Below the pieces are notes generated by a model. It was not told the origin of the DNA and searched no databases. It saw only the letters and a program-made list of their open reading frames with translations. The position numbers and the translations under genes were made by a program. 64,000 nucleotides of DNA from Rhabdophis nuchalis (taxonomy: Eukaryota; Chordata; Lepidosauria; Squamata; Natricidae): the NCBI GenBank assembly GCA_039707465.1, contig CM077643.1:67644605-67708604 (forward strand). Reading direction: 5' to 3'. Below are positions 55,334-64,000 of this stretch, in pieces; positions within the stretch are counted from its first letter, which is position 1, and each line of letters starts with the position of its first letter.

Positions 55334-56182
55334 ATGGCACAAGAAGCAACGCTGGCAAGCCTTGAACAAAGAATGACTGCCCTTGAATCTGTTATACAAA
55401 ATTTGGTATTAGAAATTAAGGCCCAGAGGGCAGAAAATGTCAATTTTAAAAAGGAATTACTGGACACTCGAAAACAAGTGCTTGAGAATACACAGGAGAA
55501 TGAAGAATTGAAAGGGGGGCTGGAGGGGGCTAAGGGAGAGATTAAAAATGTTTCTAATGAGGTTGTGGAAATAAATGGGCATGTGACTAGGATAGATATG
55601 GAAAGGATGACATACTTTTTGAGATTTCAGAATGTTTCTGAGATGGATGGTGAATGTCTCCCTGATCTTATGAGCACAATTATTGCAGACTATTTACATA
55701 AACCAAAAGATGAGATCAGAGGGGACATTGACCTAGTCTACAGAATAAATTCTGCATATGCCAGGATGAATGAAGTACCCAGAGAGATACATGTAAAATT
55801 TGTTAGAAGGTCAACCAGAGAGGAAATCTTGAAGGCGCAAAGAGGGAGTCCTATGATTTACCAACAAAAGGAGGTTACCATCTTGAAGCAGATTCCAAGA
55901 AAGATTAGAGAAGCCAGAAGGAAATTTTCCTTCTTGTCTAAAACATTGTTTGATCATGGGATCTGGTTCAAGTGGGTGATACCCGAAGGGATGCTGGTGT
56001 TCTGGGAAGGAGGTAGAGTGAAGATTAAAACAGTTGTTGAGGCGGAAGCCTTTCTTAAAAAACATTCCTCTGTCCTGGGAGAAGATCCAGGGGGGGCAGG
56101 GGGAGCCATGGCCCCGCCTGCTGGGGGCCCGGGGGAGAAGGTGGAAGATACAATTGCCAAGAGACTTAGATCTAAAAAATAA
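55334..56182 (+). CDS. L1-type ORF1 protein (coiled coil, RRM, C-terminal domain), intact
   Basis: The 282-codon frame has no stop and a good initiation context (AACATGG). Residues 1-92 form a coiled coil rich in heptads (LASLEQRMTALESVIQNL and following), the trimerisation region of ORF1p. Residues 93-170 (TYFLRFQNVSE to RREEILK-like FVRRSTREEILKAQR) fit the RRM. Residues 171-243 (YQQKEVTILKQIP, ARRKFSFLSKTLFDHGI, GRVKIKTVVEAEAFLKK) fit the C-terminal RNA-binding domain. The tail 250-282 is Gly/Pro-rich and ends KRLRSKK. The protein binds its RNA and acts as a chaperone in the L1 particle. Intactness and the perfect target duplication suggest a recent insertion. Confidence 0.88.
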   Translation: MAQEATLASLEQRMTALESVIQNLVLEIKAQRAENVNFKKELLDTRKQVLENTQENEELKGGLEGAKGEIKNVSNEVVEINGHVTRIDMERMTYFLRFQNVSEMDGECLPDLMSTIIADYLHKPKDEIRGDIDLVYRINSAYARMNEVPREIHVKFVRRSTREEILKAQRGSPMIYQQKEVTILKQIPRKIREARRKFSFLSKTLFDHGIWFKWVIPEGMLVFWEGGRVKIKTVVEAEAFLKKHSSVLGEDPGGAGGAMAPPAGGPGEKVEDTIAKRLRSKK

Positions 56183-56434
56183 CTTTGTCCTGGTTTTTTT
56201 TTTGAGTAATATTGTATGATATTTGTAATCTGGATTTTTGTAATTGACTGACAGTATATAACTGAAAAATTTAGGAATATGTACTTGCTCCCAGCTTGTA
56301 GTGTTATGTGAAATGTTTCTTTTCTTTCTTTTTAATAATGTAACTTGAGGTACCGGAGGAGGCGACGACTTTGACGTGACCACTCTCAAAATTTCTATGT
56401 ATCCCTTACCCTACCCCACAAAAAATGTAAACTC

Positions 56435-56440
56435 AATAAA
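56435..56440 (+). terminator. Polyadenylation signal of the HAL1-like element
   Basis: AATAAA lies about 15 bases before the A-rich 3' end at 56453-56462, at the expected distance. Confidence 0.8.
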
Positions 56441-56479
56441 ACTTTTTCAATATAAAAAAAATAAAATAAGATGAACTGA

Positions 56480-57910
56480 TGTTAAAATCCATATATAGGG
56501 TTTGTTTCATAAAGCTTTGGATTTTCAGATTCAGAGTGGACCATATCTCTGGCATTTAGATTATTCTAATTCTGTTGTTTGAATATTTTGAATATTGTAC
56601 ACATCTATTATTCAAACATTTTTTACATATAATATTTTTAAAATATGTGAATCTGCAATTACACCATAATCAGTGTTTAGTTATTTTGACACTAATTAAG
56701 CCAACATAATTGAGTACTTTGAAAAGTTTAGCAGTTCATCCCCCTCCACCCCCAAAATTTCCCAAATAATATTCTGAAAATTAATAGAAAGCCAGTTAAT
56801 TCTCCCTAACCAGATTTGAATTCAAAGGCAAGTCTGAAAAATACAGACTTCCTCTCAATCCAACAATTTGAGTAACATCTGGTTAAATCAAATTCAGTGA
56901 GCAGCCTTAACAACCAGAACTGAACAAGAATTAGCTTCTCATATTGAGAAGCCTATTAGTAACTCCCAGACCTATTGGAAAAATTTTGCAGCATTTTCAA
57001 TCAAATAGCATCTGAAGTATAATACTCATATACAAAAAGCCTCATCATATTAAGAATCAATTGATGATATACTGTACATATTTGAACACTCGTAATGAAA
57101 GTTAGGAAATGAAGAGATAGAAATTGTTGTGAACTTTCTGAGAAAGCTAGTCAACATGGCACCTTTATGATATATTGGGACTGCAAATCCCAAAATTTCT
57201 AGCCATAATTACTATGGGAATGTCTAGTTTTCATGCATCTGAAGAACACCAGGTTGGAAAAGTAACCTAGACCAATATGCATTCTGTCGTGATTACTGTT
57301 CTCTGGGCACTAATTAGTAAGACTTCCCACATCCATAATTAGTTTTATTTGCAAATCATCCTCAATATGTTGTAAACTCAATCCATTTTTCTTTCATGTT
57401 GCTTTCTTTCACTAAGTGTACACTTTCAATTTCATTTTCTTTCACAATTTTCAAAGAGTTGCCACTATTGGCTGAAGGAGTATGAACATAACCTGGGAGG
57501 AAGGTTAATCCATATGAGAAATATATCAGATTGGATCTGATTCCTTAACTCATGCCTTAAAGGAGATATGCATGTATTGATTCAGAAAAGTGATTTGAAT
57601 AAACTGTTTTTCAAACTGAATATACAAAAGAGAACGTTGAGAAATATTTTGTGAGAAGTGATAAGCAAAGGAATACATTTTATACACTGAACTTATAAAA
57701 TGCATTTTTTTAAAAGCTCTGAAAGCCTTTTGTCCTAAAATATATCTGAACAGCAATCTTTCTTTGAAGAAGTAAAAAATATTTTTAGAAACTTGGGGAA
57801 GCAACACAAGGTTGGCCTATTTGACCAGGGCTAAATGACGAAATTAATTATATACGATTAGTCTTACTGGACTTTTTTGAACAAGGAACGATTGATGACA
57901 CATTTAAACT
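56480..57910. other. Mostly unannotated; diverged MITE remnant near 57.2 kb
   Basis: At 57165-57265 GGGACTGCAAATCCCAAAAT and GAAGAACACCAGGTTGGAAA resemble a decayed hairpin MITE of the ACTTCAACTCCCAGAATT type. The rest holds nothing recognisable. Confidence 0.45.
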
Positions 57911-57915
57911 CTGGA

Positions 57916-58157
57916 TGTTCTAGCTAGGGAGAACTCGGGTGGAGTAAAGGACTGAGGGGAGACAGGCTTCTCAACGCTAATAGTTTATTGCTAACAGATT
58001 GCCAAACACGGTATTTCCCAACATGCGCGTCTCAGCTAATGGCAACAGCTGAGACCCTGTTTGACAGCTCTTTATATAAGCTAGCTGTCAAACACGTAGC
58101 CAATCAGAATACAATATGGTGCCCCCTAGTGAAGCGGACCAAAGGGAAAACACAGCA
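57916..58157 (-). mobile_element. Solo LTR (Gypsy- or ERV-like)
   Basis: On the minus strand the sequence starts TGCTGTG and ends CTAGAACA, with a TTATATAAAG box, and GCAATAAACTATTAGCG as polyadenylation signal. CTGGA flanks both sides (57911-57915 and 58158-58162), a 5-bp target duplication. No internal coding region remains, so recombination between LTRs removed it. Confidence 0.8.
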
Positions 58158-58162
58158 CTGGA

Positions 58163-59770
58163 CCTTTTTTTTTTTTAAAAAAAAAGATGCACTATTGGAA
58201 TAAGAGAGGTTGCATTGTATTTAGAGATGTGCTTGTTAGAATGAAGAGGGAAAGTACATTTTCTTTTTTTTTTCTTTTTCAAACATTTTTCTTTTCTATT
58301 TTTCTATTCGTGTTTTGAATATTTTGTTTTGGTTTTTATGCTTTCCATCTATAATTATTGATAAAAATTATTTGGAAAAAGAAAGAGAGAGGAATACGCT
58401 AGAGTGCATATTTCACCCAAAGCAGAAATATGGAGTGTCAGAGGAAGAAAGGAAGAGTAATTGAGATCGAGTTAATTTCTAAAAATGATGAAATAATTTA
58501 AGATTTGCTATTGTTTTCATTGCATCATTCCTAGTTTCTAGGTGGTGATGACAATTGTTAAAGGATATCCAGATATCCACTAACAGATGCAGAAGAAAAT
58601 TCTTTGGTGAAAGGGTAACTGGAATGATACGATCCATATATATATATCAATCCTGATTTTTAGGGGGGGAAAAGATTGGAATAGAAAATGGCAAGATTCC
58701 AGAGAAACACAAACAGATGTCTGTATAAAAACTCTTAATTGTAAATGTCACTTATTATTAAGCAATATCTGTAGTCCCAAATGTTCCATGAAATATATAA
58801 CCAAATATCTTGTGCTGTCCGATGATAAAATTATATATTTAATATATAGTAATTAATTGTAATTGTCATTTGTTTACAATAAAAATGAATGTGTTATTAT
58901 TTATTTCTCTCTCAGATACAAATCACAATTTTAAAAAAATCCCCAAGCAGTTTTATGTACTTTATTTTCATATTAAATATTTGTAGACTTGTTATGGGGT
59001 AGCAGAAGCAAGTTGTTCTATTGTTTGTTTGGAAAAGATGATGGGTTTTACTAGTAGACAACATAAAACAATCATATGTAGGCAATGAATTCTGTTCACC
59101 AAAACCTCTTTTAACTACTGAAACTTGAATAGCCAACCTTGTAATAACCCCTTATCTTATACATTATTTATAACGTGCCATTTCTAACCCATTATTGGTA
59201 ATAAACAATAACACACTTATTTCAAATAAAAGGACTTCTTCTTAAATACCCTTGACTATGATATGAAATTACAGTACAAACACATTAAATATAGAAGTTG
59301 ATAAATGATTATTCTTCTACATTATTATCTTTGTGACCCAAATGTGTCAAACTGGCTATCAGAAGTCATTAATTTGCTGCTTGAGAAGGAGTCCAAAAGT
59401 GACAAAAATCAGGCGGTGTTCTTTTTGAAAGCCAGTAATGATGCTGGCCTCAATGAAGCTGAATAGAATAAGTAAGCGCGCAACTTTTTGCCCATTTATG
59501 TATGTGTTTTTCGACTCTATCTCAGCCAAACAATAGAAATAGATATACATACATACATGCATACATACATGCATACATTATGAAACCAATTCTGATATCC
59601 AGAAAATTTCAAATTCAGAAGTCACTTTTGAACAGATATTTTTGTGCCATTTGATAATTAACCCTAGAAAGCTTCATGTGAAACTTTGAGTTGAAATAAT
59701 CCATCAATTTATATTCCTCAATATAATCATAGGATGGTATAGGCTGTGTCGTCTGGCTCCTGGTGATATC
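58163..59770. other. Mostly unannotated
   Basis: A T-rich stretch at 58255-58380 could be an old L1 3' end. An ACAT/GCAT repeat lies at 59545-59578. No gene was recognised. Confidence 0.45.
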
Positions 59771-59861
59771 ACGTTGCAAAGACAACCTCATTCTTACACA
59801 GGAAAACACCCGAATACAACAAGACCAGCATACCTACACCCGTGAAAATCTACAAAAACAA

Positions 59862-59894
<33 letters not shown>
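59862..59894. repeat. (CA)n microsatellite at the PLE inner palindrome
   Basis: A CA repeat separates inverted arms AACACCCGAATACAACAA and TTGTTGTATTCAGGTGTT on either side. Confidence 0.9.
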
Positions 59895-59895
<1 letters not shown>

Positions 59896-59941
59896 TGTTG
59901 TATTCAGGTGTTTTCCCATGTAAGCATGAGATTGTTTTTGC

Positions 59942-59975
59942 AACGTTTCGGCAAGATCTCACTTGCCACCTTCAG
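59942..59975 (-). ncRNA. Hammerhead-like core in PLE pLTR, degraded
   Basis: The minus strand reads CTGAAGG instead of CTGANGA, then a GGCAAG/CTTGCC stem II, GAAAC and GTT. The first core A is lost, so cleavage is unlikely. It is the same stem II family as 18315-18425. Confidence 0.55.
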
Positions 59976-60309
59976 GCTTTGGCATGTGACTATGAAGGTG
60001 CCTCCATTCCTTAAATGTTGGGGGTGGGGGGTGGAGTGCTGAATCTGTTGTTGTGAATGGGTTGATTGGCTGTGCAGTTGTATCATGATTGGTAGATTGA
60101 TGCTGATTGGTCTTATTTGTATGTTTCTCCTTATTTTGAATTTCAATGGCTTGGGTGGAGGGTGGGGCTCGTCTGTTGGTCAGTACAGATTTCCAGATGT
60201 CTGGTAGGCGGGAGGTATCATCACGTTTGTTCATATTGTTAGGTTGTTTCTCTATTTCAGTGGCTTCTCTGATTATTGTCCTGTTGAGCTGTTCAGACTT
60301 GGAGATCAT
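59959..60309 (-). pseudogene. PLE GIY-YIG C-terminal fragment
   Basis: SKSEQLNRTIIREATEIEKQ and NKRDDTSRLPDIWKSVLTNR are the last conserved residues of the PLE endonuclease, as at 19600-19720. The GIY and YIG motifs are lost by truncation. The reading frame continues past the coding end into the pLTR. Confidence 0.75.
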
Positions 60310-60379
60310 TTTAGTTCCTTGAAAGTCAATATCATGTCCTGTAGCTTTGAAATGTTGATAAAGAGATGAGGTTTTAACT

Positions 60380-61270
60380 CTGGCTCAGATACGTGGATTA
60401 CACTTTCGTAATTTGGCCACATGGGAAAGAAAAACTGGACAACCTCCTCACACACCTCGACAACCTACACCCCAAAATACAATTCACCATGGAAATAGAA
60501 GCTAATAACCAACTTCCTAATCTACAAAAAACCCAATGGCTCCCTGGGACACACCATCTACCGGAAAAACACACACACAAACTGCTACCTAAATGCACAA
60601 TCCCATCACCACCCTGCACAGATAAACTCTGTAGCCAAAACCCTCATATACAGAACCAAATGCCTAGCTGACAAAGACCACCTGAAAGCCAAATTACACT
60701 TTCTCACAAATGCATTAATATCCAACGGATTCCGAAGAAAAAAATCACCAACCTAATCCAAAAAGAGACACCCCCCAAGAGCCAAGACACAGAACAGGAA
60801 AATAGCATTGCCCTCATCCCATACATCAAAGGCACCACAGACAAAATCAGCAAAATTCTCCACAAGCACAACATCAAGACAGCCTTCAACACCAACCAAA
60901 AAATAACCAATATCCTAAGGAATCCCAAAGACAAGATCCAGCTAGAAAATCAAGGAGTCTACAAAATTCCATGTAAAATCTGCCCTGCCACTTACATAGG
61001 ACAAACCAACAGAAGGAGAAGTGCACGTATCGCAAAACATAAAAATGCATTAAAAATCATCTTAATACCTCATCTCTTTATCAACATTTCAAAACTACAG
61101 GACATGACAATGACTTTCAAGGAGCTAAAATGATCTCCAAGGATGAACAGCTGAACAGGAGAATAATCAGAGAAGCTATCAAAATAGAGAAGCAACCTAA
61201 CAATATGAACAAACATGATGACACCTCCCGCCTACCAGACATCTGGAAACCAGCACTGACCAACAGATGA
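60380..61270 (+). pseudogene. PLE RT end plus GIY-YIG endonuclease, broken
   Basis: YVDYTFVIWPHGKEKLDN at 60390-60443 contains the RT active-site box, with the second aspartate of YVDD changed to tyrosine (60399-60401). Further on come HHHPAQINSVAKTLI-like codons, GVYKIPCKICPATYIGQTNR (about 60957-61016) and IIREAIKIEKQP with NKHDDTSRLPDIWKPALTNR to the stop at 61270. Frameshifts lie near 60520, 60745 and 61060. Not functional. Confidence 0.85.
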
Positions 61271-61564
61271 GCCCCACCCTCCACCCAAGCCGTTGAAATT
61301 CAAAATAAGGAGAAACATACAAATAAGACCAATCAGCATCAATCTACCAATCATGATACAGTCAATAAATCCAGTCACAACAACAGTTATTTTTTTTCTT
61401 AAAAAGTCAGAAATGGGGGGCTATCCTAGGCCGGCTTGTTGGAATAAACCATGACCTTGTGATATTTTCAAAATATCAACATTACAAAAATGGGGAAGAA
61501 TTGGAGTTCTGGAACTCTCGGGAGCTAAATTTTGGATCATGCTATCTTTTCATCCTTCAGTAGT

Positions 61565-61800
61565 TGTCTGAGATTAAGATTTATTGCATTTATATACCAC
61601 CCTATCTCCCTTTCGGGACTCAGGGCAGTACAGTCAACAGTAAAAATGAGTAATATAAAAGTTAAGATCAAATGTTAAGATATAATTAAATAAATTGGCC
61701 TGCCAAATTAAAAACCCCTACTAAAATCAATTTAAAAACTACGACAGGTCGGCAGCACGAAATAAATGGGTCTTCACGGCCCGACGGAAGATGTGCTTAT
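61565..61800 (-). mobile_element. LINE 3' end (CR1/L2-like)
   Basis: TATATACCACCCTATCTCCC, TTCGGGACTCAGGGCAG and GGTCTTCACGGCCCGACGGA are the inverse of a LINE 3' end and last codons. A small L2-like piece also lies at 61423-61450 (CTAGGCCGGCTTGTTGGAA). Confidence 0.7.
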
Positions 61801-61810
61801 TTCATCTATG

Positions 61811-62395
61811 GGGTTCTAATACTTCTTCTGATATGATGAAGAACAGCTGTCAGGCCTGGAAGTCATCTTTTGCATTGGGCCTTCAGGCCTGCCACATTCA
61901 ATGCTGTGGGAAAATGGGAGGGGGGATTATATGGTGTATGGGAGATATATAGTCATAATAACATTCCTTTGTCAGAGAGTCAAGGACATCTAGCTTGCAC
62001 TTGGAGTGGCGTGACTGGGAGAAATCTCCAGTTGGGAAGGTTCCTGATTGGTCATGTGACGGACATGTGGGTGCTGCACAGAGGCTTGGATTTTCATTTG
62101 AGTGGAGAAAACCTGGAAGTTTTCAGATTCATGTTTTCCCAGATGTGCCAATGTGACATCTCTATTAAAATGCAGCTTTGAGGAACTTCAAGCCTCCGAG
62201 TTTTCTTTTGCTGGGGGTGTTACTTGGAACCCTGACAACAGCCATGTCTCTTTGTTGCAGGAGAGGAAGATGATAAGAAAAGCAATGCAGCCTCATCGAC
62301 ATTTCTAAAAGTTATGTTTTCTGTTCCTGTAGCTAGTCATTATTTCAGGACTAATATTTAATTTTATGAACTAAATATATACTAATCGGTATCTA
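61811..62395 (+). repeat. Segment repeated at 63822-64000, split by a solo LTR
   Basis: CTAATACTTCTTCTGATA and, after the LTR, GGAAGATGATAAGAAAAGCA and TTTCTAAAAGTTATGTTTTC recur in the same order at 63822-64000. About 180 bp are shared at moderate identity. Confidence 0.75.
61848..62237 (+). mobile_element. Solo LTR with 5-bp target duplication
   Basis: It begins TGTCAGG and ends CCTGACA (7-bp inverted ends), and is flanked by ACAGC at 61843-61847 and 62238-62242. A TTATATGG box near 61926 and a TATTAAAATG near 62161 are candidate promoter elements. No coding sequence remains. The target was the segment also present intact at 63.8 kb. Confidence 0.85.
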
Positions 62396-62994
62396 GGAAC
62401 TTTTTTTATTGCATATGAAGAGAGGTGTCATGTTGGGCAAGAATTGTATTGATACAAAAATACACAGAGAAACATGTAACAAGGGAATCTAAAAGAAAAA
62501 TAAATTTGTTCAGTTTCCCATTTATCAGAAGTAACTGAATTTGTACTTCCAAGTACTGTATATGAATGCATTTATTAGGGTGACATACACTCAAATGGTA
62601 CCTTGCTAAAAGTTGCATAATAACAGAAATGTGAATGTAAACCAGAAAAAGTATAGATAAAAGCATATATGAATTTTAATATGGAATGTAAATTGGAATA
62701 AAACAAGTATGTGATTTAAAAATTAAAAAGTGAGCAAAACTGAATAACAAATTTATTAATCTTTAATTCAAAAAAGATCAAATAAACTCTTGTTCTACAT
62801 GGCAGCTTGGGATTTGCTTATACTGAGGCCCTTAACAATAATATTATTAACTGTTCAGGATACATACATGAGAAACACATTATACTGAAAAGTCATGTGC
62901 AGTACCCAGCATACAAAAAGCTATTCAAATTTTCCCCTGCAGGAGCATTGACAAATAAAGACTAAATACAAATATTCCTAAATGCTAGAACTGG
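62396..62994. other. Unannotated stretch
   Basis: No gene or repeat recognised. Confidence 0.5.
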
Positions 62995-63205
62995 GATGAG
63001 ATAGATAGATGATAGATGATGGATGATGGATGATGGATGATGGATGATGGATGATGGATGATGGATGATGGATGATGGATGATGGATGATGGATGATGGA
63101 TGATGGATGATGGATGGATGGATGGATGGATGGATGGATGGATGGATGGACGGACGGGCAGACAGGCGGACAGGCAGACAGATGGACAGATGGACAGACA
63201 GTGTG
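62995..63205. repeat. Compound GATGGAT/GGAT/GACA microsatellite
   Basis: GATA units pass into ATGGATG heptamers, then GGAT tetramers (about 63108-63150), then GGAC/GGCA/GACA variants. It is a classic variable array; open frames through it (HHPSS repeats) are artefacts. Confidence 0.95.
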
Positions 63206-63821
63206 TAAAATGAATCACTTGGATTCATGCTTTTTCCTTTCTCTTCAGCATAAAGACAAAAGAAAATTCATCTACTGTATATGCCAGACCACCATTGTCA
63301 AGCCTACCTTTCCATGAAAAGCTCTTGGCAAAGCCTGAATGAAGGGAAATCATCACAGAGTCTACATAAGGCATAGGGAGAAAGCTAGAAAATAATAGAA
63401 ATCACACCCTGCCTGTTTCTCAGAGTTTCTGATAGATCAAAGCCTTTCTAATTCAAACTCAAAGCTTCTTTATATTAAATACTAGAAAAATGTGTTTAGA
63501 TAACATTACAGGGCTGACTTAAGTCATAAAACCCAGGAAATTTAAAATTAAGGTTGGCACTTCAGCCTTAAATCATGCAACTGAGGAGGAGAAAGGAAAA
63601 ATAAAAAGGCCGATCAGGCAGGAACTAAAATAGCCTTTTGTTTTTCTTCCTCAATTTATGCTGTTGGGAAGAAAAGTCACAGATTTATTATCTATAATCA
63701 CTACTCGCCATAACTTTTTGATTCTCATGTCTCCGATTCTCCATTAGAAATAGTATTTTTAAATCTGGATTTATTCAATTGGGCAGGCTAAAAAGGACAA
63801 GTGTTTTTTAACCAATTTTAG
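63206..63821. other. Unannotated stretch
   Basis: No gene or repeat recognised. Confidence 0.5.
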
Positions 63822-64000
63822 AATGTCTAATACTTCTTCTGATAAGATGAAAAAAAGCAACCATAACAGTTGCAGGACAGGAAGATTAGAAGAAAAATAA
63901 TGCAAACTCATCAGTATTTCTAAAAGTTATGTTTTCTGTTCCTGAACTGGAGTTAGCTAATGTTTAATTTTAGGAACTAATATATGATCTTGTTTGGTTC
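63822..64000 (+). repeat. Second copy of the 61.8 kb segment, without LTR
   Basis: It matches 61811-61847 plus 62243-62395 without the 390-bp LTR, giving an empty-site view of that insertion. The copy runs off the end of the window. Confidence 0.72.

Larger units (their letters stand above)
54473..56462 (+). mobile_element. HAL1-like (half-L1) non-autonomous element with intact ORF1
   Basis: A 1,990-bp insertion has a GC-rich 5' leader (54473-55333), ORF1 (55334-56182), a 280-bp 3' UTR with AATAAA at 56435-56440 and a short A tail. It is flanked by a perfect 17-bp duplication, AAAATAAGATGAACTGA, at 54456-54472 and 56463-56479. The integration point reads TT/AAAA, the L1 endonuclease preference. 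No ORF2 (endonuclease/RT) is present, so the element was copied by an L1 in trans. The structure matches HAL1 elements of mammals; a spliced or internally deleted L1 transcript is the alternative. Confidence 0.88.
59771..61385. mobile_element. Head-to-head pair of 5'-truncated PLE copies
   Basis: A plus-strand pLTR tail (59771-59860) is followed by (CA)n (59862-59894), then an inverted pLTR and the last coding codons of a PLE on the minus strand (59895-60365), then a plus-strand PLE with the RT end and GIY-YIG region (60366-61270) and 3' UTR. Both halves end in the same 3' sequence (GAAATTCAAAATAAGGAGAAA). Head-to-head truncated copies are characteristic of PLE insertion. Confidence 0.85.

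Noticed and set aside
62962..63228. Long open frames of [14 protein letters not shown] repeats on the minus strand and DGWMDGW on the plus strand
   Set aside because: They are translations of the GGAT/ATGGATG microsatellite, with no start context, domain or non-repeat codons.
1..64000. CRISPR array or prokaryotic operon
   Set aside because: No regularly spaced direct repeats with unique spacers, no dense coding; the repeat content is clearly that of a vertebrate genome.

Overview
This window is a gene-poor, AT-rich stretch of a vertebrate nuclear genome, and its repeat content points to a squamate reptile, most likely a snake. The squamate evidence is a recognisable Sauria-type SINE (10.0-10.4 kb), abundant L2/CR1-type LINEs, Penelope-like elements (PLEs), a DIRS-type element and several hAT-like MITEs. 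The snake inference rests on an L3/CR1-like LINE 3' end whose tail runs into an ATTCT-type pentanucleotide microsatellite (31.2-31.6 kb), a pattern known from snake genomes. I found no convincing exon of a host protein-coding gene, no rRNA and no functional tRNA gene. The window reads as intergenic or deep intronic DNA built up by retrotransposition.

Layout: 1-2.99 kb unannotated flank. 2.99-8.80 kb a nearly full-length but decayed DIRS retrotransposon (inverted terminal repeats, gag, RT, RNase H, tyrosine recombinase, internal complementary region). 9.8 kb a small inverted PLE fragment with hammerhead-ribozyme cores. 10.0 kb Sauria SINE. 11.7 and 12.6-14.3 kb L2 LINE copies. 15.2-15.7 kb hAT-like MITEs. 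17.3 kb CR1 fragment. 17.9-20.4 kb a PLE cluster: palindromic pLTR, palindromic microsatellite, and a 5'-truncated PLE with an intact GIY-YIG reading frame between inverted pLTRs. 21.3-25.9 kb LINE and LTR-like fragments. 27.3 kb a hairpin MITE with an 8-bp target duplication. 28.1-29.4 kb L2 on the minus strand. 31.2-32.0 kb LINE ends. 33.2-38.6 kb the longest L2 copy (endonuclease plus RT) with a second L2 nested in its C-terminal codons, itself interrupted by a CR1. 40.0-41.65 kb a decayed R4-type LINE. 42.1, 44.0 and 48.1-50.8 kb minus-strand L2 copies. 46.1-47.1 kb CR1 and a TACC-rich repeat. 51.6-52.8 kb CR1-type ORF end and an L2 end. 54.47-56.46 kb a complete-looking L1 ORF1-only element. 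57.9 kb a solo LTR. 59.8-61.4 kb a second head-to-head PLE. 61.85 kb another solo LTR splitting a segment that is repeated at 63.8 kb. 63.0 kb a tetranucleotide array.

The strongest unusual item is the 54.47-56.46 kb insertion. It has a GC-rich 5' leader, an intact 282-codon L1-type ORF1, a short 3' UTR with AATAAA and a short A tail, a perfect 17-bp target-site duplication and an L1-like TT/AAAA target, but no ORF2. That is the structure of a half-L1 (HAL1) non-autonomous element, here apparently young and moved in trans. The second cluster of interest is the PLE material, which carries at least three distinct hammerhead-like families in inverted pairs and a short GIY-YIG ORF whose start codon is supplied by the inverted pLTR.

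Limits: all family names come from reading translations and recalled consensus features, without database searches. Boundaries of diverged repeats are approximate. Long stretches marked as unannotated may hold old repeats or regulatory DNA that cannot be recognised by eye.
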